From the NCBI RefSeq assembly GCF_009746715.1, contig NZ_VRKW01000018.1, forward strand, positions 1-64,000: a stretch of 64,000 nt of DNA, read 5' to 3'. The position numbers and the translations under genes were made by a program. Below the pieces are notes generated by a model, which was not told the DNA's origin, searched no databases, and saw nothing but the letters and a program-made list of their open reading frames with translations. This DNA comes from Ketobacter sp. MCCC 1A13808. GTDB lineage: Bacteria; Pseudomonadota; Gammaproteobacteria; Pseudomonadales; Ketobacteraceae. Positions 20,587 to 29,230 of this stretch are shown here, in pieces. Within the stretch, counting starts at the first letter, position 1; each line of letters begins with the position of its first letter.

Positions 20587-21507
20587 TTAGTGTCTTGTGA
20601 CAGACATCTTGTGGTGTAACTTTACAATTTCCTTTCGCAGCCAAATATTAGCCGGATCGGCGTCAAAACTGGTGTGCCAATAAACGTAACTGGCCATGGG
20701 GCGTAGCTCCACCGGCATAGGCCAAATGGTTAGCTTGTGGCTACTTTGGGTCTGCCGGGCGTAATTCTCGGGAACGGTTAGTAACATGTCCGATTCAGCA
20801 ATGGTTTTCCAAGCCACGAAGTAATTTTGACAGCGCATGCCAATGTTACGGTGGTAGCCCAACCGCCCCAGCTCAAAATCCTCCACCGCCGGACCACTGC
20901 GACGCGAGGAAACGATAATGTGTCTTAATTGCAAATACCGCTCGATGTCCAACCCCTGTTTCAGCATGGGGTGGTTATTTCGGGAAACCACAACAAACCG
21001 ATCCTCCAGCAGCTCTTTATGACTGATACCCGGCCCCACCGGCAACAACACATCAAACGCCAGATCCAGCCGCCCGGACGAAAGTTCAGCCTCCATTTCC
21101 CGTCGGGGCACCCGCACGCTGGTGACTTGCATCATAGGGGCGGTCTTTTCCAGGCGCACCACCAGCTCCGGCAGCAACACCGACTCCACCACATCGCGCA
21201 TGGCGAGCACCACGGATTTTGTGTTGGTGGCAGGGTCGAACGGCTGGGGAGTGGTGAGCGTGGTTTGCAATTGGGCCAGCGCATCCCGCACCGGCTGAAT
21301 AATGGATCGGGTTAGGGGCGTAGGCACCATCCGGTTACCCGTACGTACAAATAATTGATCGCTATAGACTTCCCGCAACCGCGCCAGCGCATGGCTAACC
21401 GCTGGCTGCGTCAAATTCAACTGATCCCCGGCTCGGGAAATCGATCCTTCCCGATAGATCGCATCCAGCACCCTGAACAGATTCAAGTCGACCTTGCCAA
21501 TATGCAT
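20587..21507 (-). CDS. LysR-family transcriptional regulator
   Basis: A 306-residue LysR-type regulator with an N-terminal winged HTH (about 5-65; DLNLFRVLDAIYREGSISRA then LNLTQPAVSHALARLRE) and a type-2 periplasmic-binding-like effector domain. It is divergent from the acyl-CoA dehydrogenase gene with only 88 bases between starts, the classic LysR arrangement, so it probably controls that cluster and itself. The effector could be a hydroxy- or keto-acid (CoA) intermediate; this is inferred from the neighbours. The 88-base gap is AT-rich and must hold both promoters. Confidence 0.95.
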   Translation of the reverse strand: MHIGKVDLNLFRVLDAIYREGSISRAGDQLNLTQPAVSHALARLREVYSDQLFVRTGNRMVPTPLTRSIIQPVRDALAQLQTTLTTPQPFDPATNTKSVVLAMRDVVESVLLPELVVRLEKTAPMMQVTSVRVPRREMEAELSSGRLDLAFDVLLPVGPGISHKELLEDRFVVVSRNNHPMLKQGLDIERYLQLRHIIVSSRRSGPAVEDFELGRLGYHRNIGMRCQNYFVAWKTIAESDMLLTVPENYARQTQSSHKLTIWPMPVELRPMASYVYWHTSFDADPANIWLRKEIVKLHHKMSVTRH

Positions 21508-21595
21508 GATATTTATACCTTTGAATTCCTACTATTCATTGGCCTTATTATGGACAGTCTTATAGCCTTAGGGCAAATCAACCAAGGAGCACGCA

Positions 21596-22810
21596 ATGGA
21601 CTTCTCTCATTCCCCCCAAGCACAGGAATTAATGGCCCGCGTACAGGCCTTTATGGATGAACATATCATCCCTAACGAACGCCGTTACCTGGAGCAGATA
21701 GACGAAGCGAACGGGGACTGGACCCAGTGGCAGGTTTCGCCATTGATGGAAGAATGGAAGGAAAAAGCCAAACAGGCCGGATTGTGGAACCTGTTTCTGC
21801 CGGATGCAGAATACGGCGCGGGCCTGACCAACCGCGATTATGCGCCGCTGGCAGAAATTATGGGTTACTGCCCATTCGCTTCTGAGGCATTCAATTGCAG
21901 CGCACCCGATACCGGAAACATGGAAGTGCTCTATAAATACGGCTCTGAGGCGCAGAAAAAACAGTGGCTGGAACCGCTACTGGAAGGCACCATCCGCTCT
22001 GTGTTTTTTATGACCGAACCCGATGTAGCCTCATCTGACGCCACCAATATGGAAGCCACCTGCACCGTGGAAGGCGACGAAGTCGTCATAAACGGGCGCA
22101 AATGGTGGAGTTCCGGCGTGGGACACCCGGACTGTAAAGTCGGCATTTTCATGGGCGTTACCGACCCCGACGCGCCCCGTCACAGCCAGCATTCAATGGT
22201 GCTGGTGCCACTGGATACACCCGGTGTAAAAATCGAGCGCATGTTGCCGGTATTCAATCGTTATGACGCACCGGAAGGCCACGGCGAAGTGTCATTCACG
22301 AACGTGCGTGTACCGAAAGAAAATATTATTGCCGGCCCCGGCCGCGGCTTTGAAATTGCCCAGGGACGTCTTGGCCCAGGACGCATTCACCACTGCATGC
22401 GCTTGATCGGTGCCGCTGAGCGAGGCCTGAAACATCTGGTTGAACGCTCCCTTGAGCGGGTTGCATTTAAACAACAGTTAGCGCTATTAGGAGGCAATCG
22501 CGACATTATTGCCAACTCCCGCCTGGAGATTGATATGGCACGCCTATTGACACTGAAAGCGGCTTATCTGATGGACACCGTTGGCGTCTCCGGCGCCATG
22601 ACCGAAATCTCGGCCATTAAAGTGGTGGCGCCGAACGTTGCAACCAAAGTCATTGATGCGGCAATTCAGATCCATGGCGGTGGTGGTGTTTCCAATGACT
22701 TTCCACTGTCCAGCCTATATGGCTATGCCCGGGTATTGCGCTTGGCAGATGGCCCTGACGAAGTCCACCGTGGCCAGATCGCCCGTATCGAGCTAAAAAA
22801 ATACAAGTGA
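21596..22810 (+). CDS. Acyl-CoA dehydrogenase (ACAD10/11-like)
   Basis: FAD-dependent enzyme of 404 residues. It shows the N-terminal helical domain, the middle beta domain ([25 protein letters not shown]) and the C-terminal helical domain ([12 protein letters not shown], then [11 protein letters not shown]). The length and the [10 protein letters not shown] and GHPDC segments resemble the ACAD10/11 subgroup. In animals ACAD10/11 fuse this enzyme to a kinase-like domain and act on 4-hydroxyacyl-CoA; here the kinase-like protein is encoded by the next gene. AAGGAG precedes the ATG. It is the first gene of a four-gene plus-strand cluster divergent from the LysR gene. Confidence 0.93.
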   Translation: MDFSHSPQAQELMARVQAFMDEHIIPNERRYLEQIDEANGDWTQWQVSPLMEEWKEKAKQAGLWNLFLPDAEYGAGLTNRDYAPLAEIMGYCPFASEAFNCSAPDTGNMEVLYKYGSEAQKKQWLEPLLEGTIRSVFFMTEPDVASSDATNMEATCTVEGDEVVINGRKWWSSGVGHPDCKVGIFMGVTDPDAPRHSQHSMVLVPLDTPGVKIERMLPVFNRYDAPEGHGEVSFTNVRVPKENIIAGPGRGFEIAQGRLGPGRIHHCMRLIGAAERGLKHLVERSLERVAFKQQLALLGGNRDIIANSRLEIDMARLLTLKAAYLMDTVGVSGAMTEISAIKVVAPNVATKVIDAAIQIHGGGGVSNDFPLSSLYGYARVLRLADGPDEVHRGQIARIELKKYK

Positions 22811-22867
22811 GCAGAACAAGTGGCTACCAAGTTACGGTCACAGGCTAACAAAATGGTAGCCCCGTTT

Positions 22868-22890
22868 GACACATCGGCTAGCCTCGTGTC
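22868..22890. promoter_or_regulatory. Near-palindrome in the gap before the kinase-like gene
   Basis: GACAC, a perfect 8-bp palindrome GGCTAGCC, and GTGTC are arranged almost symmetrically (3- and 2-nt spacers). It lies in the 181-base gap between the dehydrogenase and the kinase-like gene and could be an operator. No matching regulator is identified. Confidence 0.3.
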
Positions 22891-22991
22891 GTGGCAGGTG
22901 TACAATTTGTCGCGGCAGATCAAAGGCGCTTATCCAGTTTATAAAATAATGCCAAGTACGATGTTAATCACAAGTTTCTGAGGGAGTTAAT

Positions 22992-24065
22992 ATGACCGAA
23001 TCTGTTTTAGACCAAGCAGGAAAAGTCCGGGAAGGAGAAGAGTTGGACCCGGCGATCATTACTCAATATGTAAAAAACATTGTTCCCGATGTGCAAGGAA
23101 CCGCTGTCATCACTCAATTTCCGGGTGGCGCATCCAACCTGACCTATTCGGTCAAATTCGACAACAAGGATTATATTCTGCGCCGTCCCCCTTTTGGCAC
23201 CAAGGCCAAATCTGCCCATGATATGGGGCGCGAATATAAAGTCATGAGCAAACTGAAACCGGTTTATCCTTTCGTTCCGGAAATGGTGTCATTTTGTGAC
23301 GACGAATCCGTCTTGGGGTGTGAATTTTATCTGATGGAGCGACTGGTCGGCGTAATCCCCCGCGACGTGATGCCGGATGGCCTGACATTGTCGGAGGCGC
23401 AGGCTCATCAACTCTGTGTGAATGTCATTGACCGTTTTGCAGAGCTGCATAATGTGGACTATGAAGCCGCAGGCTTAACCGATTTGGGCAAAGGTGAAGG
23501 TTATGTGGTACGCCAGATCGAAGGCTGGAGCAAGCGCTTTGGTGCCGCCAAAACCGACGATGTGCCGGATTTTGAAACGATCATGGCCTGGCTGCACGAC
23601 AATATGCCTGCTCAAATAAAAGTTTGTATCATTCACAATGATTACCGTATGGACAACGTTGTTTTAAATGCGGAGGATCCAACCGAGGTGATCGGTGTTC
23701 TGGATTGGGAAATGGCAACGTTGGGCGATCCGCTGATGGATCTGGGCAACTCCCTGGCCTATTGGGTGGAAGCCGGCGACCCGGCTGAACATCAGGTGCT
23801 GCGCCGTCAACCCACTCACCTTCCGGGCATGATGACCCGAGATCAGGTTGTCGCTCATTACTGTGCGAAGACCGGACTCAATGCAGAGGATTTTCTTTTC
23901 TATCGAGTCTACGGCATTTTCCGGCTTGCGGTGATTCTGCAGCAAATTTACTTCCGTTTTTACAACGGCCAAACCAAAGATAAGCGGTTTGCTTCATTCG
24001 GAAAAATGGTAAACGTATTGGAAAGTCAGTGTCATGATTTGCTATCAAAAGCCGGCGTTAATTAG
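22992..24065 (+). CDS. Aminoglycoside-phosphotransferase-like kinase (ACAD10/11 N-terminal type)
   Basis: A 357-residue protein kinase-fold enzyme of the APH family. The phosphate-binding loop FPGGASNLTY (near residue 43), the catalytic loop HNDYRMDNVVLN and the metal-binding DWEMATLGDP are all present, so it should bind ATP and transfer phosphate. The subgroup is that fused to ACAD in animals and similar to LvaA of the Pseudomonas putida levulinate pathway, which phosphorylates the 4-hydroxyl of 4-hydroxyacyl-CoA. GGGAG lies upstream of the ATG. Its stop codon directly abuts the next gene's ATG. Confidence 0.92.
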   Translation: MTESVLDQAGKVREGEELDPAIITQYVKNIVPDVQGTAVITQFPGGASNLTYSVKFDNKDYILRRPPFGTKAKSAHDMGREYKVMSKLKPVYPFVPEMVSFCDDESVLGCEFYLMERLVGVIPRDVMPDGLTLSEAQAHQLCVNVIDRFAELHNVDYEAAGLTDLGKGEGYVVRQIEGWSKRFGAAKTDDVPDFETIMAWLHDNMPAQIKVCIIHNDYRMDNVVLNAEDPTEVIGVLDWEMATLGDPLMDLGNSLAYWVEAGDPAEHQVLRRQPTHLPGMMTRDQVVAHYCAKTGLNAEDFLFYRVYGIFRLAVILQQIYFRFYNGQTKDKRFASFGKMVNVLESQCHDLLSKAGVN

Positions 24066-24761
24066 ATGGCAGCCATTTATCTGATTCGTCATGGGCAAGC
24101 GTCCTTTCATAGCGACAATTACGACAAACTCAGCCCTACCGGCATTCAGCAATCAAAACAATTAGGCACCGCGCTACACCAGCGCGGCATCCGCTTTGAT
24201 GCCGTGTATGCCGGTTCAATGGTGCGCCACGCCCAGACAGCACAACACTGCATGAGTAACATGGGCTTTAATTTAACCCCGGCCATTATCGAGGGGTTTA
24301 ACGAATACAACCACGAAGAAGTGCTGGAAAAGCATCGTCCGGAATTTGCGGAACGGGATGCATTGAATCGTTTTCTGGCAGCCCAGAACAATCCCCGCAA
24401 AGCCTTTCAAATTGAATTTGAAAGCGCTTTACATCGCTGGCGCGGCGGCGAGTTCGATCACGAATACTCCGAAAACTGGGCGCAATTTATCACGCGCTGC
24501 AACGCTGCCATGGACCAGGTTCGTAGCACCTGTGGGGAAGCGAAGTCGATCGCGGTATTCTCTTCCGGCGGCCCTATCTCTGTCGCCACCGGTCAGTGCC
24601 TGGGTTTAGCGGACAGCCATATCGCAGAATTGAGCTGGTCCCTGATGAATTGCTCCATTACCTGCTTACTGTTTAATTCGGAAAAAATAACCCTGCGATA
24701 TTTTAATGACTTTGCCCATTTCGAAGTCAACGCAGACAAATCCATGCTTACATATCGATAA
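24066..24761 (+). CDS. Histidine phosphatase family protein
   Basis: A 231-residue member of the histidine phosphatase (phosphoglycerate-mutase-like) superfamily. The signature LIRHGQASF with the phospho-accepting His is at the N-terminus, and the second-site Glu/His residues are expected near FNEYNHEEV and in SSGGPIS. Its substrate is not known. It is translationally adjacent to the kinase-like gene (zero gap), so its substrate is plausibly a phosphorylated intermediate of the same pathway; that is inference. Confidence 0.9.
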   Translation: MAAIYLIRHGQASFHSDNYDKLSPTGIQQSKQLGTALHQRGIRFDAVYAGSMVRHAQTAQHCMSNMGFNLTPAIIEGFNEYNHEEVLEKHRPEFAERDALNRFLAAQNNPRKAFQIEFESALHRWRGGEFDHEYSENWAQFITRCNAAMDQVRSTCGEAKSIAVFSSGGPISVATGQCLGLADSHIAELSWSLMNCSITCLLFNSEKITLRYFNDFAHFEVNADKSMLTYR

Positions 24762-24777
24762 TTAAGAGGTTCACACC

Positions 24778-25548
24778 ATGGATATGAAAAACCCCTTTGA
24801 TCTTTCTGGACGCGTTGCATTAGTAACCGGTGCTTCCCGCGGTATAGGCGAAGGCATTGCCAGATTACTGGCAGCGCAAGGTGCTCACGTTATTATTTCC
24901 AGCCGCAAAGTGGATGACTGTCAAAAAGTGGCCGACAGCATTATCGCTGATGGCGGTAAAGCCAGTGCGTTCCCGTGTCACGTTGGTGATCTGGAGCAAA
25001 TCCAGGCCATTTTTTCACACATCCGGGAAACCCACGGCAAACTCAATATTTTGGTGAACAACGCAGCGGCCAACCCCTATTTCGGTAACATCCTGGATAC
25101 CGACCTGGGTGCCTACAACAAAACGGTCGACGTCAATATCCGCGGCTATTTCTTTATGTCCATCGAGGCGGGCAAACTGATGCGTGACAACGGCGGAGGC
25201 TCGATTATTAATGTTGCTTCCGTGAACGGCATCATTCCAGGAGCAATGCAGGGCATTTACTCTATTACCAAAGCGTCTGTGATTGCCATGACCAAGGCCT
25301 TTGCTAAAGAGTGCGGGTCGTCCGGCATCCGTGTAAATAGCTTGCTACCCGGTGCGACCGATACCAAGTTTGCCTCCGCATTGGTGAAGAACGATGTCAT
25401 TCTAAATCAGATCCTTCCGCACCTATCGCTAAAACGGGTTGCGCAGCCCGATGAGATGTCCGGCGCAGTGCTCTATCTGGCATCCGACGCATCCAGCTAC
25501 ACCACCGGCACCAGCCTGGTGGTAGATGGTGGCTTTCTAATCGGTTAA
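24778..25548 (+). CDS. SDR-family oxidoreductase
   Basis: A 256-residue classical short-chain dehydrogenase. The NAD(P)-binding GASRGIGEG is at residues 18-26, NNAAANP near 95, the catalytic Ser in INVASVNG, and YSITK (Tyr-x3-Lys) near 160. It ends with the usual GTSLVVDGGF. It could reduce or oxidise a hydroxyacyl- or ketoacyl-CoA. AGAGG precedes the ATG, and it is the last of the four-gene cluster, followed by a short hairpin with T-rich flank. Confidence 0.93.
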   Translation: MDMKNPFDLSGRVALVTGASRGIGEGIARLLAAQGAHVIISSRKVDDCQKVADSIIADGGKASAFPCHVGDLEQIQAIFSHIRETHGKLNILVNNAAANPYFGNILDTDLGAYNKTVDVNIRGYFFMSIEAGKLMRDNGGGSIINVASVNGIIPGAMQGIYSITKASVIAMTKAFAKECGSSGIRVNSLLPGATDTKFASALVKNDVILNQILPHLSLKRVAQPDEMSGAVLYLASDASSYTTGTSLVVDGGFLIG

Positions 25549-25569
25549 AACCGGTTTTCGCCCGGTTTT
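25547..25569 (+). terminator. Weak terminator after the SDR gene
   Basis: AAAACCGG (25547-25554) pairs with CCGGTTTT (25562-25569) around a 7-nt loop, with the U-tract formed by the stem's own TTTT. It overlaps the SDR stop codon. Confidence 0.5.
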
Positions 25570-25807
25570 ACTCATACGCTCAAAACCAACCCCCGCGGCA
25601 TCTCACCGATTCCGCTTTGGTTTTGGGTGTTTTATGCCCAACCTAATCCCTGCCTGCTCTATCACTCCCGCTGCTGATGCCATTAGGTTATAGATATAAA
25701 CCCTGTTACAAAGACCATTAGCTGTTATTTGACTACTCAGTCTGATCGTCGCAAGATGAACGCTCAACGTTGCAACACCCAGACGAGAAGCATCAGGAGT
25801 TTAAACC

Positions 25808-25918
25808 ATGAAAATTGTATTAAACAAAGAAGTGCTATTCAGTATTACCAGCAAAGAAGAAGAAGCGATGATGGAAGCGCTGCATGATTATCTGGATTAT
25901 ATGTTTTTCGCCAACTAA
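25808..25918 (+). CDS. Small protein, 36 aa
   Basis: A 36-residue ORF beginning MKIVLNKEVLF and ending YLDYMFFAN, rich in Glu in the middle (SKEEEAMMEALHDY), with an amphipathic-helix pattern. AGGAG lies 8 nt before the ATG, and a strong intrinsic terminator follows at 25971-26005. It stands alone on plus in a 476-base space between the SDR gene and the convergent hydrolase. No family is recognised. The good ribosome site and terminator are the support; the short length limits confidence. Confidence 0.6.
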   Translation: MKIVLNKEVLFSITSKEEEAMMEALHDYLDYMFFAN

Positions 25919-25970
25919 TGGTTGCGGCGATTCGGTTACCGAAGTTCAAATAGCGTCTTAAACAGAATTA

Positions 25971-26005
25971 AAAAGGCTTCCCACAACGGGAAGCCTTTTC
26001 TTTTT
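25971..26005 (+). terminator. Strong intrinsic terminator
   Basis: AAAAGGCTTCCC (25971-25982) pairs with GGGAAGCCTTTT (25988-25999), with a 5-nt loop, followed by CTTTTT. The leading AAAA makes it usable from the minus strand too, where it lies 20 nt past the stop of the hydrolase gene. Confidence 0.85.
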
Positions 26006-26024
26006 ACAGTAATAAAAACCCCTA

Positions 26025-27371
26025 TTACAACGTATCCAGCCAATCCGCGATGGCAGGGAATCCCACGGTGGGAGCATTGTTGCCATTCACCACATCGAGA
26101 TGTCCGGTGCCAGGCACCTCTATCCAGCCATCTTTGGCATTATGCGTTTTACCGTTATAGATTACGTTTACCATGGTGCTGGTATCCACTAAACCGGAAG
26201 CCTCAGAAAACAGTGAAAATGCCGGCACCGTAAAGTTCGCCATATTATCCTGGAAATAGAAATAACCATCACCAGGTGCCTGATCCGGCGGATTTACCAA
26301 ATCTTTATTTTCATATCCGTTCTGCCAGAACTCTCGGAAAACACCGTTGGTGCCCCAATCCGCATATTGCGCAATACCACCCAGATAAAAACTGGAGAAT
26401 GCAATGCGAGCGTGGTAATCCTCAACATAGCCGTTCATATTATCCGTACGCCAGAAGTCCAGCGCGCCGAACAAATCAGCCCAGTGAGGAAAGAAAGCCG
26501 GGAAATTATCCGCCAACGACGTGACGCCTTTAAACAGGATATCAATAGCACCGGAGGTCACTACCGGATGCAACAACTTGGTCGCATAGGGCAGAATCGT
26601 ATCCAGATCAATCAGCCATTCGAGCGCCAGGGTATCCCAGATAAGCGGGTTATCAATGACCCACTCATACGCAAGCACCGGGGTACCAGCCGGATCAATA
26701 CCCAGGAAACCGGCAACATTGTTATTGCGCTGGGCTGCCAGAGCCGCATTGGCTGATGCGTGCGGAAGATAGTCGCCCTCTTTTACCACATCCGCATCCA
26801 TAGTGAATCCCTGCAGATAAAGATAGGCACACAAGCCGCCGGTGCTATGCCCACCGATTACGGGTTTCTTGCCGGTAACACCACGCACCTTGTCCACGGC
26901 TGCCGGATAATCCAAAGCACACCACACATCCAGATTGGTATTGTTATGGCCATGATCGCTGGCAAAATCGCCCCGCCCTACGCCTCGGTAGTTTGCCATC
27001 CAAACATCATAACCGCGCAGATACAGATAATGCGCCAGACTAAAGTACTTCAGGTTGTCGTCCTGAACGGTAGGATCGTTCTTCGCCCACGCCGGTGCAT
27101 TATTGGGTAATGCATAGTGGTAGCTATTCAGCCAAGCTGGTGTGTGCACATCAAACTGATTGAAGTTAAGCGTGATACCGGGGAACAGCAGAACCGGCGT
27201 ACCTTTACGGAAACTGTCCTGCGGCGACGGCCGGTAACGTTTCATTTTTATATCGAGTCCGTCCTCAGTTTTAGCGACATAGAGCCCTTCGACTCCCGCC
27301 CCGCCGCATGCAGACAACAGCATTACACAACTTAGCAACAGTCCGCTAAGCATCGTTCGCGATAAAGACAT
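26025..27371 (-). CDS. Lipoprotein alpha/beta hydrolase
   Basis: Secreted hydrolase, 448 residues. An N-terminal lipoprotein signal peptide ends in the lipobox LSAC (Cys near residue 22), so it is probably anchored to the outer membrane. The nucleophile elbow GHSTGG contains the catalytic Ser, with LFPGITLNFNQF as the oxyanion region and GTGHLDVV as the likely catalytic His. Substrate is unknown; the fold fits an esterase or lipase-like enzyme. I start at ATG 27369-27371, 8 nt after GGTGG, rather than a GTG four codons earlier. Confidence 0.85.
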   Translation of the reverse strand: MSLSRTMLSGLLLSCVMLLSACGGAGVEGLYVAKTEDGLDIKMKRYRPSPQDSFRKGTPVLLFPGITLNFNQFDVHTPAWLNSYHYALPNNAPAWAKNDPTVQDDNLKYFSLAHYLYLRGYDVWMANYRGVGRGDFASDHGHNNTNLDVWCALDYPAAVDKVRGVTGKKPVIGGHSTGGLCAYLYLQGFTMDADVVKEGDYLPHASANAALAAQRNNNVAGFLGIDPAGTPVLAYEWVIDNPLIWDTLALEWLIDLDTILPYATKLLHPVVTSGAIDILFKGVTSLADNFPAFFPHWADLFGALDFWRTDNMNGYVEDYHARIAFSSFYLGGIAQYADWGTNGVFREFWQNGYENKDLVNPPDQAPGDGYFYFQDNMANFTVPAFSLFSEASGLVDTSTMVNVIYNGKTHNAKDGWIEVPGTGHLDVVNGNNAPTVGFPAIADWLDTL

Positions 27372-27667
27372 AAACTTTTCCACCCTTCATGATTTTTGTT
27401 ATGGGTCTTATTGTTGGCAAACAGCTATCGAGCGCTGCGCGTCCAGGAGGAAGCGAAAGCAGGCGCGACAACGTCATGCCCAGAGTAGCAAAAGCGAATA
27501 TTCGAAGTTGGTGATTGCAGGACAACTTGAGTTTGGCCATGACCCTATTAAGCCGGTTTATGCAATTTCCTTAGGTGATTGTGCAACGCGGCACCCCAAC
27601 CCGGGCTGATAGCAGTGTTAATACAGGTGTTGTAGAAGCGCTTCTCACATTCCAGTATGATGCCCCC

Positions 27668-29026
27668 ATGAATAAAGACATACCTGATGACATTGGCCAT
27701 CGCCACGTTTACTCGGTATCGGACCTCAACCAGACCGTAAAACGTTTACTGGAAACTGAGTACCGCGCAGTGTGGGTTGAAGCGGAAATCTCAAACCTGG
27801 TTCAGCCCCGTTCCGGCCATATTTATTTATCGCTGAAAGACGATGGCGCGCAACTACGCGCTGCCATGTTTCGCGGCAACAATGTGCGGCTGCCATTTAA
27901 GCCCAAAGACGGAATGCAAGTGCTGGTCAGGGGGCGCTTAAGTCTTTACGCACCGCGGGGCGACTATCAGATGATCATCGATCATATGGAAGAAGCCGGC
28001 TTAGGTGCACTGCAACGAACCTTTGAACAGCTTAAAAGCAAACTGCAACAGGAAGGCTTGTTTAATGATGATCGCAAACAGGCCATCGCCCTGCACCCTA
28101 CCCGTATTGGTGTGGTCACTTCCGCCACCGGGGCGGCCATCCACGATATTCTTTCTGTACTAAAGCGCCGTTCGCCCATCACAGAAGTGATTCTCTATCC
28201 TACACTGGTTCAGGGTGATCAGGCCGCCGCCGCCATTTGCCAAGCAATTGAAACGGCGAACCGGCGTAATGAGTGTGACGTGCTGATTGTGGGGCGCGGC
28301 GGTGGCTCTTTGGAAGATTTGTGGTGTTTCAATGACGAATCCGTCGCCAGGGCCATTGCCGCAAGTGAATTGCCGGTGGTCTCGGCCGTCGGGCATCAAG
28401 TCGACTTTACCATCGCTGATTTTGTTGCGGATGTACGGGCTCCGACGCCTTCTGCAGCTGCTGAGCTCCTTAGTACGGACTGCAGCAAATTAATGGAAAG
28501 TCTGAATGCCTATGAATTGCGTCTGAAAGAGAAGATCAAGCGTCACCTTCAATTTAAACAACAGAGCCTGGACTGGGCCAGCCGACAATTGAAGCACCCG
28601 GGTAAACGCCTACAGGAACATGCCCAGCGCCTGGATCAATTAGATTTGCGCCTACGCCATACAATCAGTCAACGACTGCGTTTACAGCAAAGTGAGTTTG
28701 AGCGGGTGCGCGCGCAACTACTGGCACAGACTCCGACGCACCAGATCAAATCCTTGCGCAAGGACGTACTGAGCTTATCCCAAGCTTTAGTTAAGGGTAT
28801 GCAGCAACAGCTAAAACAAAGCCAGAACCAGTCAGCCAATCTTGCTCAACGGCTGAATTCGGTGAGCCCGCTCAATACATTGGGCCGGGGCTACTCGATT
28901 ACCAAATCAACCGAAGGAAAAGTAATTAGCGATGCTAGAAGGGTAAGTCCGGGGGATAAGATTATCAGCCAGCTACAACATGGCGCACTAATTTGCCAAG
29001 TTGAAAAGACTGAGCTTACCGATTGA
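27668..29026 (+). CDS. xseA: Exodeoxyribonuclease VII large subunit
   Basis: Large subunit of the single-strand DNA exonuclease used in repair. The 452-residue protein has an N-terminal OB-fold (HVYSVSDLNQTVKRLLE to about residue 110), the catalytic core with RIGVVTSATGAAIHDIL and VLIVGRGGGSLEDLW, the GHQVDFTIADFVADVRAPTPSAAAE motif, and a long coiled-coil C-terminal region. I start at ATG 27668, which gives the family's usual N-terminus; upstream in-frame sequence is unlikely to be coding. The small subunit gene xseB is not in this window. It is transcribed alone. Confidence 0.95.
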   Translation: MNKDIPDDIGHRHVYSVSDLNQTVKRLLETEYRAVWVEAEISNLVQPRSGHIYLSLKDDGAQLRAAMFRGNNVRLPFKPKDGMQVLVRGRLSLYAPRGDYQMIIDHMEEAGLGALQRTFEQLKSKLQQEGLFNDDRKQAIALHPTRIGVVTSATGAAIHDILSVLKRRSPITEVILYPTLVQGDQAAAAICQAIETANRRNECDVLIVGRGGGSLEDLWCFNDESVARAIAASELPVVSAVGHQVDFTIADFVADVRAPTPSAAAELLSTDCSKLMESLNAYELRLKEKIKRHLQFKQQSLDWASRQLKHPGKRLQEHAQRLDQLDLRLRHTISQRLRLQQSEFERVRAQLLAQTPTHQIKSLRKDVLSLSQALVKGMQQQLKQSQNQSANLAQRLNSVSPLNTLGRGYSITKSTEGKVISDARRVSPGDKIISQLQHGALICQVEKTELTD

Positions 29027-29230
29027 TTCAACGCTGTCGTCACAAACAGTGATTTAACAACAAAGTTATCGCTCCGACTTTCCATAATCTGTTGGTTTTG
29101 GTCTACGATATATACCATGAATACGGCTACTACGATCTGAACAACCCGCTTCGGAAAAACCGAAGTCGTCTCGATTATAAAAAGAATGACCTGTAGTTAA
29201 AGGTTTAAGACATGGAGAGCTAACCAACTC

